From Caproicibacter sp047777415 (GTDB lineage Bacteria > Bacillota > Clostridia > Oscillospirales > Acutalibacteraceae), in the NCBI GenBank assembly GCA_047777415.1, contig JBKEEO010000002.1:992001-1056000 (forward strand): a DNA stretch of 64,000 bases, given 5' to 3'. Both the position numbers and the translations under genes were made by a program. Under the pieces are notes generated by a model that searched no databases, was not told where the DNA came from, and saw only the letters and a program-made list of their open reading frames with translations. This document shows, piece after piece, positions 8,782-17,799 of the stretch; position 1 is the stretch's first letter, and each line of letters starts with the position of its first letter.

Positions 8782-11403
8782 TTATTTTGCAAGCCGTGTC
8801 AGTTCAAACAGCGTGTTCATACACTCAATTGGGGTTAAAGTGTTAACGTCAATCTTAGCTAGTTTATCAAGAATTTGGGTTTGATTCGGCGGTGTCAGCG
8901 CTATCTGCATTGGAGGTTGTTCCGATTCGGATTCTCCCCCACGCCGTTTGGGCGCGGAGACTTCCTTTCCGCTCTCGAGTTCGGTCAAAATCCGCTTTGC
9001 GCGCGAAATGATTTTATTCGGCACACCGGCAAGCTTTGCCACTTCGATTCCATAACTGTCATCCGCACCGCCGCGCACAATGCGGCGCAGGAAGGTAATG
9101 TCATCCCCACGTTTTTTCACTGCAATATTATAGTTTTTTACGCCGTCAATCAGTTCCTCCAGTTCGGTAAGCTCATGATAATGTGTTGCAAACAGTGTCT
9201 TTGCACCGAGCTGTTTTTTGTCCGCCACATATTCCAAAACGGCGCGGGCAATGCTCATGCCGTCGAATGTAGAAGTTCCTCGCCCGATTTCGTCTAAAAT
9301 CAGCAAACTGTCCCGGGTGGCATCTTTTAAAATTTCTGCCACTTCCGCCATTTCCACCATAAAAGTAGACTGTCCGGAAGCCAAGTCATCGGATGCGCCA
9401 ACTCGGGTGAAAATTGCATCCACAATTCCAATTTCCGCACTGGATGCCGGAACAAAACAGCCGATTTGCGCCATAATTACAATCAAAGCAATCTGGCGCA
9501 TATAAGTCGATTTTCCTGCCATATTCGGTCCGGTAATAATCGCCACACGGTTTTCATTCTGATCCAATTCTACATCATTTGGCACAAACGGTTCTTCGGA
9601 AATCGCCTCCACAACGGGATGGCGACCTTCTTTCAAAATAATTTTTCCGTTTAAATTGACAACCGGGCGGACATATTTGCGGTCGGCAGAAACCTGTGCG
9701 AAAGACAGAAGGACATCTAAGCGCGCAATTGCTGCCGCCGTCTTCTGAACTCTGCTCATCTGAGCAGCGACCTGTTTCCTCACGTCTTCAAATAGCTGAT
9801 ATTCGAGCTGAACGGATTTATCATGTGCGCCAAGGATACGCCCTTCCAACTCTTTGAGCTGAGGTGTGATAAACCGTTCACAATTGGTCAGCGTCTGCTT
9901 GCGAATATATTCAGGCGGTGCCTGATCTTTATATGCATTGCTGATTTCTATGTAATATCCAAACACACGATTATAACCGACTTTCAGCTTTGGAATCCCT
10001 GTGCGTTCACGTTCCTGCGCCTCAATTTTGGCAATCACGCCGCGGCCGTCGCTCATATCGCCTTTGAGCTGGTCCAGTTCTTCGCTAAAGCCCGGACGGA
10101 TAATGCCTCCCTCCCGTACGGAAAAAGGAGGCTCGTCCACAATCGCCCTTTCTATCAAATCATGTACATCTTTTAGTTCGTCAATTTCTCCCCAAATGGT
10201 GCGAAGCATCTCAGACCGAGAATCTTTTAAGAGCGCTTTCAGGGCGGGAAGCACCCCGCACGCGGACGAAAGCGTTTTCAGTTCTCTGCCGTTGGAACTT
10301 CCGTAAACAATGCGCGACATTAGGCGTTCTAAATCATGAATACCCGAAAGCCTGCTTGAAAGACCATCCCTTAGAATGCTGTCCTCGGCAAGTTCCTCCA
10401 CGGCATTGAGCCGCCGCCCAATCTGTGCCGGATTGAGGAGGGGATTTTCTATCCAATTGCGTATCAGGCGCTTGCCCATCGCGGTTTTTGTGCGGTCCAA
10501 AACCCACAAAAGGGAACCTCTCTTTTCCTTATTCCGCATAGTCTCCAGCAATTCCAAATTTCTGCGTGTATTCAGATTTAGCCGCATATACTGATTCCCT
10601 TGGTAAAGGTCCAGTGTTTCCATGCGCTCAAGACCTGCCCGCTCCGTCCGCTTCAAATATTTGAGCAGTGCCCCAACGGCCTGAGTAATTTCTTGCTTGT
10701 CGGAAAGGTTCAGTTCTTCCAAATCACTCTTGTGAAACTGCTCCAAAACGAGCGGTGCACAGGTTTCAGCGGCAAAATCCTCATTGGATAAAAGTTCAAT
10801 ATTGACACTCAGACGCTTTTTCATAAAATCGGGAAGTGCTTTTAAATCAAGCACTCCCTGCCCTATCAATATTTCACGTGGTGAAAAACGACTTAATTCG
10901 TTGATTAACTTTTGAGTCAGTTCCTCGGCATTCGCACCGGAAAGCGTTGTCGCGTGCAGTTCTCCGGTGGAAACATCCGCAAAGCAAATACCCGCCTGTG
11001 AACCGGATACATGCAGGGAGCAAATAAAATTATTGCGAGATTCATCCAGCATACTGCTTTCCAGCACGGTACCCGGTGTTACAACACGGATCACATCCCG
11101 CTTGACCAATCCTTTCGCTTTGGCCGGGTCTTCCACCTGCTCGCAAATGGCAACCTTATAGCCTTTTGCAATCAGTTTCGCAACATACGTTTCATAGCTG
11201 TGGAACGGAACGCCGCACATCGGCGCCCGTTCCGGCTGTCCGCAGTCGCGTCCCGTCAACGTCAGCTCCAGTTCGCGGGATGCAAGTTTCGCGTCGTCAT
11301 AGAACATTTCATAGAAATCGCCGAGGCGGAAAAACAAAATGGTGTCCGGATATTGCTTTTTTAACTCAAAATACTGCTTCATCATTGGGGATAGTTCCGC
11401 CAT
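8782..11403 (-). CDS. mutS: DNA mismatch recognition protein MutS
   Basis: Binds mispaired DNA and recruits MutL. The mismatch-reading Phe-X-Glu is in DFYEMFYDDA near residue 28-31. The C-terminal ABC-type ATPase has the Walker A motif GPNMAGKST, Walker B in LLILDEIGRGTSTFDG, and the TLFATHYHEL segment. Length 873 is standard MutS1. ATG at 11403 is preceded by GGAGGCGG. The long opposite-strand open frames inside it are shadows. Confidence 0.98.
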   Translation of the reverse strand: MAELSPMMKQYFELKKQYPDTILFFRLGDFYEMFYDDAKLASRELELTLTGRDCGQPERAPMCGVPFHSYETYVAKLIAKGYKVAICEQVEDPAKAKGLVKRDVIRVVTPGTVLESSMLDESRNNFICSLHVSGSQAGICFADVSTGELHATTLSGANAEELTQKLINELSRFSPREILIGQGVLDLKALPDFMKKRLSVNIELLSNEDFAAETCAPLVLEQFHKSDLEELNLSDKQEITQAVGALLKYLKRTERAGLERMETLDLYQGNQYMRLNLNTRRNLELLETMRNKEKRGSLLWVLDRTKTAMGKRLIRNWIENPLLNPAQIGRRLNAVEELAEDSILRDGLSSRLSGIHDLERLMSRIVYGSSNGRELKTLSSACGVLPALKALLKDSRSEMLRTIWGEIDELKDVHDLIERAIVDEPPFSVREGGIIRPGFSEELDQLKGDMSDGRGVIAKIEAQERERTGIPKLKVGYNRVFGYYIEISNAYKDQAPPEYIRKQTLTNCERFITPQLKELEGRILGAHDKSVQLEYQLFEDVRKQVAAQMSRVQKTAAAIARLDVLLSFAQVSADRKYVRPVVNLNGKIILKEGRHPVVEAISEEPFVPNDVELDQNENRVAIITGPNMAGKSTYMRQIALIVIMAQIGCFVPASSAEIGIVDAIFTRVGASDDLASGQSTFMVEMAEVAEILKDATRDSLLILDEIGRGTSTFDGMSIARAVLEYVADKKQLGAKTLFATHYHELTELEELIDGVKNYNIAVKKRGDDITFLRRIVRGGADDSYGIEVAKLAGVPNKIISRAKRILTELESGKEVSAPKRRGGESESEQPPMQIALTPPNQTQILDKLAKIDVNTLTPIECMNTLFELTRLAK

Positions 11404-11472
11404 ATTCGTTGACCGCCTCCACTAAACCGTTGAATTGCATTTGCTGTCTGGTTTTATGCTTAGTTTTAAAAT

Positions 11473-11880
11473 TTAATGGCATCCGTTGCAGGAACCACAT
11501 TCTCCGCCGCAGGAATGTTCAACATAGTCTGCTGTATCGGGGTCAGCACCGGCAGCACTCTGTTCAATGATTGCATTGACGCGGCGAAGAAGGGCATCCA
11601 GTTGAGCCTTGGCGTTATTGTAAGCAATCATGCTGGGAATTTTCATAATGGTTTCATACAGTCCATTGAGTTCTTGCTGATATGCCTGTATTTTTTCTTG
11701 ACTGCGATCCGGCTTTTGAATTTCCGATTCCAAGGACATTCTTTTCAGGTTGTACTGGCCAATCATATCCTGCAGTTTTGCGTCGTTATCCGTGTTTTGT
11801 ACCGCCAACTGCATGTTCAGGTACCGCTCGTCTTGCTGAATTGCCTTGCCCAAATCTCTTGCCATTTGAATGATATCCAT
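11473..11880 (-). CDS. YlbF/YmcA-family protein with a cysteine-rich tail
   Basis: A small helical protein of the YlbF/YmcA family (Bacillus members form the Y-complex that controls RNA processing by RNase Y and also affects sporulation). The helical core covers about residues 1-110, with ARDLGKAIQQDERYL and AYNNAKAQLDALLRRVN. The last 14 residues hold four cysteines (HSCGGECGSCNGCH). Bacillus YlbF and YmcA bind [4Fe-4S] clusters as a complex, so a metal or cluster role for this tail is reasonable inference. It lies between miaB and mutS; a ymcA/ylbF-like gene beside miaB is a recurrent arrangement in Firmicutes. Confidence 0.82.
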   Translation of the reverse strand: MDIIQMARDLGKAIQQDERYLNMQLAVQNTDNDAKLQDMIGQYNLKRMSLESEIQKPDRSQEKIQAYQQELNGLYETIMKIPSMIAYNNAKAQLDALLRRVNAIIEQSAAGADPDTADYVEHSCGGECGSCNGCH

Positions 11881-11906
11881 TTCTGTTCTCCTTTAAATAA
11901 AATTAG

Positions 11907-13328
11907 TTAAATGAGCTCTCCTCGTAAAATCCAATTGCGTGCACTGGTAATGCGAACATCGGCGAAATTGCCGATTAAAGCTTTATCCCCGGCAAAATCA
12001 ACCACAATGTTTCCGTCCGTACGACCTGTGAGCAACCCGTTTTTCTTGCTTTGCCCTTCAATTAAAACTCTCTGAACCGTTCCCACGGAATCAGCACATC
12101 GCGCTGCAGCGATTTTTTCCTGTTGAGCGCAAAGCTCCTGCAGCCATTTTGTCTTCTCGGCAATCGGTACGGGATCCGGCATTTGTGCCGCCCTTGTCCC
12201 TGTTCTTGGTGAATAAATAAAAGTAAACAGCGAGGTAAATTCCACCTGCCGGATGAGATCGACTGTGTCTAGGAACTCTTCATAGGTTTCCCCGGGGAAA
12301 CCTACAATTACATCGGAAGTTAAGGAAAGATTGGGGATTTTTTTCTTCGCATACGAAATCAAATCCAAATACTGCTCCCGCGTATACCCTCTGTTCATCT
12401 CTTTTAGAATGCGGTTGTTTCCAGACTGAAACGGCAGGTGCAAATGATGACAGATATGCTTCCCGGACGCGATGGTATCAATGAGTTCTTTGGTTAAGTC
12501 CTTGGGATGGGAAGTCATAAAACGAATGCGGTAATCACCCTCAATTTCGTCCAGCATGCGAAGAAGAGCCGCAAAGCTGACCGGTTCTGACAGGGTTTTG
12601 CCATAGGAATTAACATTCTGTCCCAGCAGAGTGATATCCTTGTAGCCGTCCCGAACCAGTCCGCGGAATTCCTCTAAAATGGCCTGTGGTTCACGGCTGC
12701 GCTCCCGTCCGCGGACATAGGGCACAATACAATAGGAACAAAAGTTGTTGCAGCCGTACATCACGGTTACAAACGCTTTCACTGTGCCGTCCCGTCTGAC
12801 CGGCAGTCCTTCCGCTATCACACGGTCCTCGCTGTCGTCTCCGCGTTCAAAGATGCGCCGGTTTTCCGTCAGTGCGCGCAGCAAAAGCTGCGGAAAGCGG
12901 TGAATCACGTGTGTTCCGAACACCAGTCCGACAAACGGAAAAACGGTACGGATTCGCTCGGCAGCTTTTTCCTCTTCCATCATACAGCCGCAAACCGCGA
13001 TGAGTGTGGACGGATGCCGGCGTTTAATGTTTTTCAGTGCACCTACATTGCCGAACACTCGGTCTTCCGCATGTTCGCGTACTGCGCAGGTATTAAACAA
13101 AATAAAGTCCGCATCTTCCTCATTTTCCGTAAAAGCAAAGCCCATCTGTTCTAGGAAACCTTTGATTTTCTCACTGTCTGATACATTTTGTTGGCATCCA
13201 TAGGTGCGTACCAACGCCATTGGCGTACGGCCGCGGACCCGCGTTGCCATAATTCTTTTGATTTCCCGGATGGCTTTACTGTTTTCCTGTACTGACACCT
13301 GAGAAAGCAACGGATTATTGGCTGACAA
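11907..13328 (-). CDS. miaB: tRNA-2-methylthio-N6-dimethylallyladenosine synthase
   Basis: A radical-SAM methylthiotransferase that converts i6A37 to ms2i6A37 in tRNA. The N-terminal UPF0004 domain carries the auxiliary-cluster cysteines in RTYGCQQNVSDSE, FNTCAVRE and AVCGCMMEEE. The radical-SAM motif is YGCNNFCSYCIVPYVRGRE (CxxxCxxC). A TRAM domain closes the protein. Length 473. The start is a TTG with GGGAGG upstream. A good promoter lies just ahead, so miaB is the first gene of the long operon that ends with divIVA and ileS. Confidence 0.96.
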   Translation of the reverse strand: MSANNPLLSQVSVQENSKAIREIKRIMATRVRGRTPMALVRTYGCQQNVSDSEKIKGFLEQMGFAFTENEEDADFILFNTCAVREHAEDRVFGNVGALKNIKRRHPSTLIAVCGCMMEEEKAAERIRTVFPFVGLVFGTHVIHRFPQLLLRALTENRRIFERGDDSEDRVIAEGLPVRRDGTVKAFVTVMYGCNNFCSYCIVPYVRGRERSREPQAILEEFRGLVRDGYKDITLLGQNVNSYGKTLSEPVSFAALLRMLDEIEGDYRIRFMTSHPKDLTKELIDTIASGKHICHHLHLPFQSGNNRILKEMNRGYTREQYLDLISYAKKKIPNLSLTSDVIVGFPGETYEEFLDTVDLIRQVEFTSLFTFIYSPRTGTRAAQMPDPVPIAEKTKWLQELCAQQEKIAAARCADSVGTVQRVLIEGQSKKNGLLTGRTDGNIVVDFAGDKALIGNFADVRITSARNWILRGELI

Positions 13329-13363
13329 ATTAAATTTCCTCCCATACGTTTGGATTACAGATT

Positions 13364-13392
13364 ATTATAACATAGCACTAATCGTGCTTCAA
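13364..13392 (-). promoter_or_regulatory. Sigma-A-type promoter of the miaB-ileS operon
   Basis: On the minus strand TTGAAG (13392-13387) and TATAAT (13369-13364) are separated by exactly 17 bases, about 35 bases before the miaB start. This is the only strong promoter I find ahead of the 12-gene run. Confidence 0.7.
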
Positions 13393-13486
13393 GGAAAAAC
13401 CATATTTTCAAAGGAAAGGCCAAAAAACTCCTTTTTTAAAACTGAATAAAGCAAAGGTGTACGATTTCAATTATTATGATAACAAA

Positions 13487-13522
13487 AAACAGGCTGCTCC
13501 TTAGCAGGAACAGTCTGTTTGC
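13487..13522 (-). terminator. Intrinsic terminator after the glycosyltransferase gene
   Basis: On the minus strand a hairpin with arms AACAGACTGTTCC and GGAGCAGCCTGTT is followed by a T run. It ends transcription of the gene at 13532-14491 before the miaB promoter. Confidence 0.75.
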
Positions 13523-13531
13523 TTGATTCTT

Positions 13532-14491
13532 TTATTTTGGATGATACAGTGCGGGAGCAAAACGCCACAGCAAAATTTTTCTCCGCAGCTTTGGGTTCAT
13601 TCGGCGGTCAACCGTCAGTAATTGACTGTATCCAGATTCCTGAAGGCAACTGCGAACAGAACGCACACTGTTTCCTTCCCGTAGAAGAACATCCACAGAG
13701 TTTATCACCGTCTGCGGGATTTTAACACGTTCCCAAAGCCGAATCAGTTCTGTTGCCGACGGGCAATGTTCTTTCATCACTGTTGCAACGCGCAGAGCGG
13801 CCTGCACACTTTGGAAGATATCCAGCCCCGCCGGTTCTTGTTTTCCTCGGTGAAGTTCACAGGTTGCATTGCGATGCAGCACAACAGGTGCCTGTACCAC
13901 ATTTTCCGCCATTATAAGGCATCGTGCTATAAATTCTTCGGAATACCCGTAACGGCAGGATTCCTCAAATTCAATCCGCATGTTAAGAAGGAAATTCCTG
14001 CGTATCAATACCGCGGAAATATCGACTGCCGTGCCATGCCGAACCCAGTTTTCAAGGTACCGAGTTCCGTTGTGAAGAATTGCGCTGCTTAAAGCATTCC
14101 GTTCCGCCGCACGGGCTTCGCTGCGGCTTGTGCATCCAAAAACAAAATCAGCCTTGGTTCGTTTGGCAGTGTCCAGATACACTGGAAGAAAATTTTCATA
14201 CAGCCTGCGGGCAAAAACAAAGGACACGAAAGTTCCCGACGCCCTGTGAAGCCCCGTATTCAGCGCGGCAGAGGCCGGTGCTCGTCCGTTTTGTATCACA
14301 CAGCCGCGAAGCCCCATGTCCTTGATTCTGTGCACAGTTTGCAAAACCGTGCGGTCCGTCGAACCCATATCGACAATAATGAATTCAGCATTCACATTTT
14401 CCATCTGCTTTTGAAGAAAGCGAAGGATGGTTACAATCTCTTCTTCAATATTTTTCACCGGCAAAATAAGGGATACTTCAGTGGCTTGCAC
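13532..14491 (-). CDS. Family 2 (GT-A) glycosyltransferase-like protein
   Basis: The N-terminal 120 residues have the GT-A nucleotide-sugar fold: SLILPVKNIEEEIVTIL, then FIIVDMGSTDRT, and RAPASAALNTGLHRASG. Where active family 2 enzymes carry the DXD metal motif, this protein has VFARRLYENF, so the usual metal-binding aspartates are not seen. It may be inactive or use a different arrangement. The C-terminal 100 residues are helical and unassigned. No membrane segment. It is monocistronic, with its own terminator, and faces away from the gene at 14706. Confidence 0.7.
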   Translation of the reverse strand: MQATEVSLILPVKNIEEEIVTILRFLQKQMENVNAEFIIVDMGSTDRTVLQTVHRIKDMGLRGCVIQNGRAPASAALNTGLHRASGTFVSFVFARRLYENFLPVYLDTAKRTKADFVFGCTSRSEARAAERNALSSAILHNGTRYLENWVRHGTAVDISAVLIRRNFLLNMRIEFEESCRYGYSEEFIARCLIMAENVVQAPVVLHRNATCELHRGKQEPAGLDIFQSVQAALRVATVMKEHCPSATELIRLWERVKIPQTVINSVDVLLREGNSVRSVRSCLQESGYSQLLTVDRRMNPKLRRKILLWRFAPALYHPK

Positions 14492-14705
14492 TGTAACACA
14501 CCTCTGTTTTTCAAAGCCGCCATACTAAGTACAGTATATCATACTGCCGGAAAGTGAAAAGTCCTAATATGGACGAACTTTTCTGTAATTTCTCTGTGAA
14601 ATCAGATATTTTAACAAAACCGTCAAATTTTATTACAGATTCGCAGATTTGTCTATTTCATGTTTTAACAAACCGATGTATCGTTTTTATTAGGGGTGAC
14701 CCTAT

Positions 14706-15671
14706 ATGGAATTTGATACCGTGATAAAACGTGCGGCAATCGCCGCAACGGTAAATCTTTCCCTTCAGGGGATTCATGACGACCCGCGCCGCAGCATGAA
14801 AAATGCGGTGGATCTCTTTAGTTATATAGCAAAAGATATTTTTGACAGCAACATCATGTCAAAAATTCGTCGGGAAGCTGAAAATCCCAAAAGCTGTTTT
14901 TATCGAATGGTAACCTCCATGGTGCAAAACGTGGATCATTCCATTTTGAAAACAGTGGGTACAAATATGTGTTTTAATCGCCTGACCATTTTAACCGATT
15001 CTGACCGTTTTTCCCCAAAAAAAGTCTTGAAACTATCCTTGCCTTTGGCGCAAGATGATGTATGTCGGGCGGTAAACCGTGCCAAAGCACTCGGCGTATA
15101 CTTTTTTGTGGTCTGCGGGCGACATCCGCTTCGCTATAAAGACATCATCTTTGATATATGCCGGAAAAACCGGGATTGTGTGTTTTATATCACAGCGGAA
15201 GAAAGGGATATTAATGACAGCCTTGCCAAAAATATTATAGATACGGGCAATATTATCATAGCAGTGAGAATCAGCACAAGCAGAGAACCTGAAGAGATCG
15301 CCAGCCAGTGCCGCCGTTCGTTTGAAATTTTAAAAAGCAGAAAATGCCTGTTTGGTTACATCGCAGAAATTGGCTCTTTGCCTGCAAAATCATGCTGCAG
15401 TGACGGCTTTATCAATTACATGGCAAAGCTCGGCTGCCTGTTCGGGTGGTATTATATTTCAGAATCGGGGCGCAAAGTTGCCTCTTGCCAACTTGCAGTA
15501 AAGAAACTGATGAATTCCGCCCTCACCTCCAGAAGCAAACCGCTCCTTCTGCTTAATCCGCAAACAGACCGCAGAATCCTTCGGCGTTTTGTAACAGGCG
15601 GACGCTGTTACCTCAGCTTTGCCGAAGATGGAATCCGCTGCCGAAATCTTGTTTCAAAAGTTCACGATTAG
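14706..15671 (+). CDS. Uncharacterised protein resembling a radical-SAM barrel without cluster cysteines
   Basis: I do not recognise an exact family. Residues about 85-205 follow the order of a HpnH-like radical-SAM TIM barrel: LPLAQDDVCRAVNRAKALGV, then CGRHPLRYKDIIFDIC where active members have GGEPLLR, then a segment ending in ITAEERDINDSLAKNIID where they have a TNG turn. No CxxxCxxC motif is present, so a [4Fe-4S]/SAM site cannot form in the usual way. Other cysteines are scattered (CNCC-like pair SCCSDG near residue 230). ATG follows a weak GGGGTGAC site. Read as a catalytically lost paralogue, or a new use of the fold; this is inference from pattern. Confidence 0.5.
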   Translation: MEFDTVIKRAAIAATVNLSLQGIHDDPRRSMKNAVDLFSYIAKDIFDSNIMSKIRREAENPKSCFYRMVTSMVQNVDHSILKTVGTNMCFNRLTILTDSDRFSPKKVLKLSLPLAQDDVCRAVNRAKALGVYFFVVCGRHPLRYKDIIFDICRKNRDCVFYITAEERDINDSLAKNIIDTGNIIIAVRISTSREPEEIASQCRRSFEILKSRKCLFGYIAEIGSLPAKSCCSDGFINYMAKLGCLFGWYYISESGRKVASCQLAVKKLMNSALTSRSKPLLLLNPQTDRRILRRFVTGGRCYLSFAEDGIRCRNLVSKVHD

Positions 15672-15672
15672 C

Positions 15673-16269
15673 TCAATGACGTTCCAAGTTTTCGTTTTTC
15701 GCTGTGATTGTTCCCAGATATCGAGCCGCAGTAAACTGCTTGCTGTCATCAATAAAATATCGCAGCTTATCAACTAATTCTTTAGGTTGTTCTTTCATCC
15801 CGTTGCGCGCCCACTGTACCACAATCCCGACAAGTCCGTATGTATAAAATTCAGCAATAAAATTTTTGTCCTCCTCGCGTAACTCTTTTCCTTTTTCAAT
15901 GGCACTGATGATTTCAATCAGCAAACATTTTGTCAGATTAAAAAAATAGTCTTGAAAAGCATTTTGTCCCGTGACATTTAGAGCATTGCGGTAGAAATAT
16001 TTTTCTCGTTTCATAATACTAAGGATTTCTAACAAAACATCGCTCCAACCATGAAACGATTGCTTTGAAGAAACAGCAGAAACAACTTCGTTATAATAAA
16101 TCCAGTTTACCAAATCATATTTATCCTTAAAATGGTAATAGAATGTCTGGCGGTTAATTCCGCAGTGATGGACGATGTCTGCAACCGATATTTTCCGTAA
16201 GTCTTCTTTTTTCATTAATTCCTTAATAGACTCGGCAATTGCTTTTTTGGTAATCAGTGATTCAGACAT
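15673..16269 (-). CDS. TetR-family transcriptional regulator (DhaS-like)
   Basis: An N-terminal helix-turn-helix is clear: AIAESIKELMKKEDLRKISV, then ADIVHHCGINRQTFYYHFKDK. The C-terminal ligand domain looks like the DhaS/TetR_C type. The start is ATG at 16269, with GGGGGAC 6 bases upstream; an in-frame start at 16311 would overlap the preceding gene. It follows the CorC-like gene by 25 bases and probably shares its transcript. The target is unknown. It ends one base from the convergent gene at 14706-15671. Confidence 0.85.
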   Translation of the reverse strand: MSESLITKKAIAESIKELMKKEDLRKISVADIVHHCGINRQTFYYHFKDKYDLVNWIYYNEVVSAVSSKQSFHGWSDVLLEILSIMKREKYFYRNALNVTGQNAFQDYFFNLTKCLLIEIISAIEKGKELREEDKNFIAEFYTYGLVGIVVQWARNGMKEQPKELVDKLRYFIDDSKQFTAARYLGTITAKNENLERH

Positions 16270-16294
16270 AAACGTCCCCCTTTTTCGACAAAAT

Positions 16295-17575
16295 CTAGTC
16301 GTCGGAGTCAATTTCTTTTTTTTGTGAAAGGGGTTTCGGTAATTTAATACAGACTATTGTTGCATGTCTGGCTGCCGCTTTTGCAACCGTAAATTTTATG
16401 TTGTGAAATTCAAAGTTGTCACCCGCGGCAGGTATTTTGCCCAATTGTTCCATAATCCACCCGCTGACCGTAACGGAATCAAACTCATCATCCGTTTTTT
16501 TGAGGCCCAAAAAATCGAACATATCATCCAAATTTGCGGCACAGTTCACTTCATATGTCAAATCATCTATTTTCTTAAAATAGTCAATCACTTCATCATG
16601 CTCGTCCCAAATATCCCCCACAAGTTCTTCTAAGATATCTTCCATTGTCACAATACCCTGTGTGCCGCCGAACTCATCCACAACAACGGCCATATGGGTA
16701 TTCACTTGCTGCAAAAGACGCAAAAGATCCGAAATCTTCATTCCGGGGCCTACATAGGTAACTTTTTTCACAATAGAGGCAAGACCGGTTTCGCCGCTGT
16801 ACAGCGCTCTGAAATAATCTTTTTCATGGATCATGCCAACAATATTATCAATGGATTCTTCGTACACAGGTAACCTAGAATAATTCGTACTTAGGAACAG
16901 TTCTGTAATTTTCTCCATGGGCATTGTTTTGTCAACAGCAACAATATTAACCCGCGGAGTTAAAATATCATTTGCATCCAAGTCATTAAATTCAATGGCA
17001 GAGCGAATTAATTCGCCGTTTTTTTCATCAATCCCCCCGTCATTCTGCGCTTCATCCACAAAAGTCATCAGTTCTTCTTGGGTAACTTTTTTTTCATCTT
17101 TGCGCTTAAAGACCCGTCTTAAGAGTTTTTTCCAGACAGAGGACAAGTAATTTAAAGGGGTAAATACCATTACGAAAAACTGCAATGCTGGTGTAGCCGA
17201 AAGTGCAAAACTTTCCGGACTTTCCTTTGCCAAGAACTTTGGTGAAATTTCCCCAAATATCAGTACAATGACTGTCATAACCGCCGTTGAAATGGTCACG
17301 CCTGCGCCGTCATACAGTGAGGTAAAAAAAATGGTCGCAATAGAAGCACCGGCAATATTGACAATATTGTTGCCGATTAAGATTGTAGAAAGCAAACTGT
17401 CGTAGTTTTCCGCCAGTTTCAGTGTGGCAGCTGCACGGGGATGGCCGGTATTCACAAGGCTTTTGATTCTTACTTTATTCAATGTTGTAAATGCCGTTTC
17501 ACTCGCGGAAAAAAAAGCTGACATCAGCGTAAAAAACAAAATCAGCAGTATTTGATATATGGATTGATCGCTCAT
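16295..17575 (-). CDS. CNNM/CBS-domain CorC_HlyC membrane protein
   Basis: A hemolysin-III-like (HlyC/CorC, CNNM) protein, in this family often linked to magnesium or cobalt transport. The CNNM transmembrane domain is at residues 1-180, with LLILFFTLMSAFFSASETAF and TVIVLIFGEISPKFLAKESP. Two CBS modules follow (TPRVNIVAVD and VVVDEFGGTQGIVTMEDILEELVGDI). The C-terminal CorC_HlyC domain starts near VNCAANLDDM. The start is ATG at 17575 with AGGGGA upstream; upstream in-frame codons to 17662 are unlikely to be used. Confidence 0.9.
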   Translation of the reverse strand: MSDQSIYQILLILFFTLMSAFFSASETAFTTLNKVRIKSLVNTGHPRAAATLKLAENYDSLLSTILIGNNIVNIAGASIATIFFTSLYDGAGVTISTAVMTVIVLIFGEISPKFLAKESPESFALSATPALQFFVMVFTPLNYLSSVWKKLLRRVFKRKDEKKVTQEELMTFVDEAQNDGGIDEKNGELIRSAIEFNDLDANDILTPRVNIVAVDKTMPMEKITELFLSTNYSRLPVYEESIDNIVGMIHEKDYFRALYSGETGLASIVKKVTYVGPGMKISDLLRLLQQVNTHMAVVVDEFGGTQGIVTMEDILEELVGDIWDEHDEVIDYFKKIDDLTYEVNCAANLDDMFDFLGLKKTDDEFDSVTVSGWIMEQLGKIPAAGDNFEFHNIKFTVAKAAARHATIVCIKLPKPLSQKKEIDSDD

Positions 17576-17799
17576 GAATATCCCCTTATATAACCTTATA
17601 TAATGTGTATTTTCTATTTTGTCACATATCTTATCATACTTTACCCATTTTTTCAAATTCATTTCTGTAGCATATCTTGCAAAATATTCGGATTATGCGA
17701 AGAAACTTATATATTTCGACAGATTCGTTGATACTTTAGGTTTTGTCCCAATGAAAAATAACGGCTGAAGTTAAGAATTTTTCAAAATTTTTACCCAAA

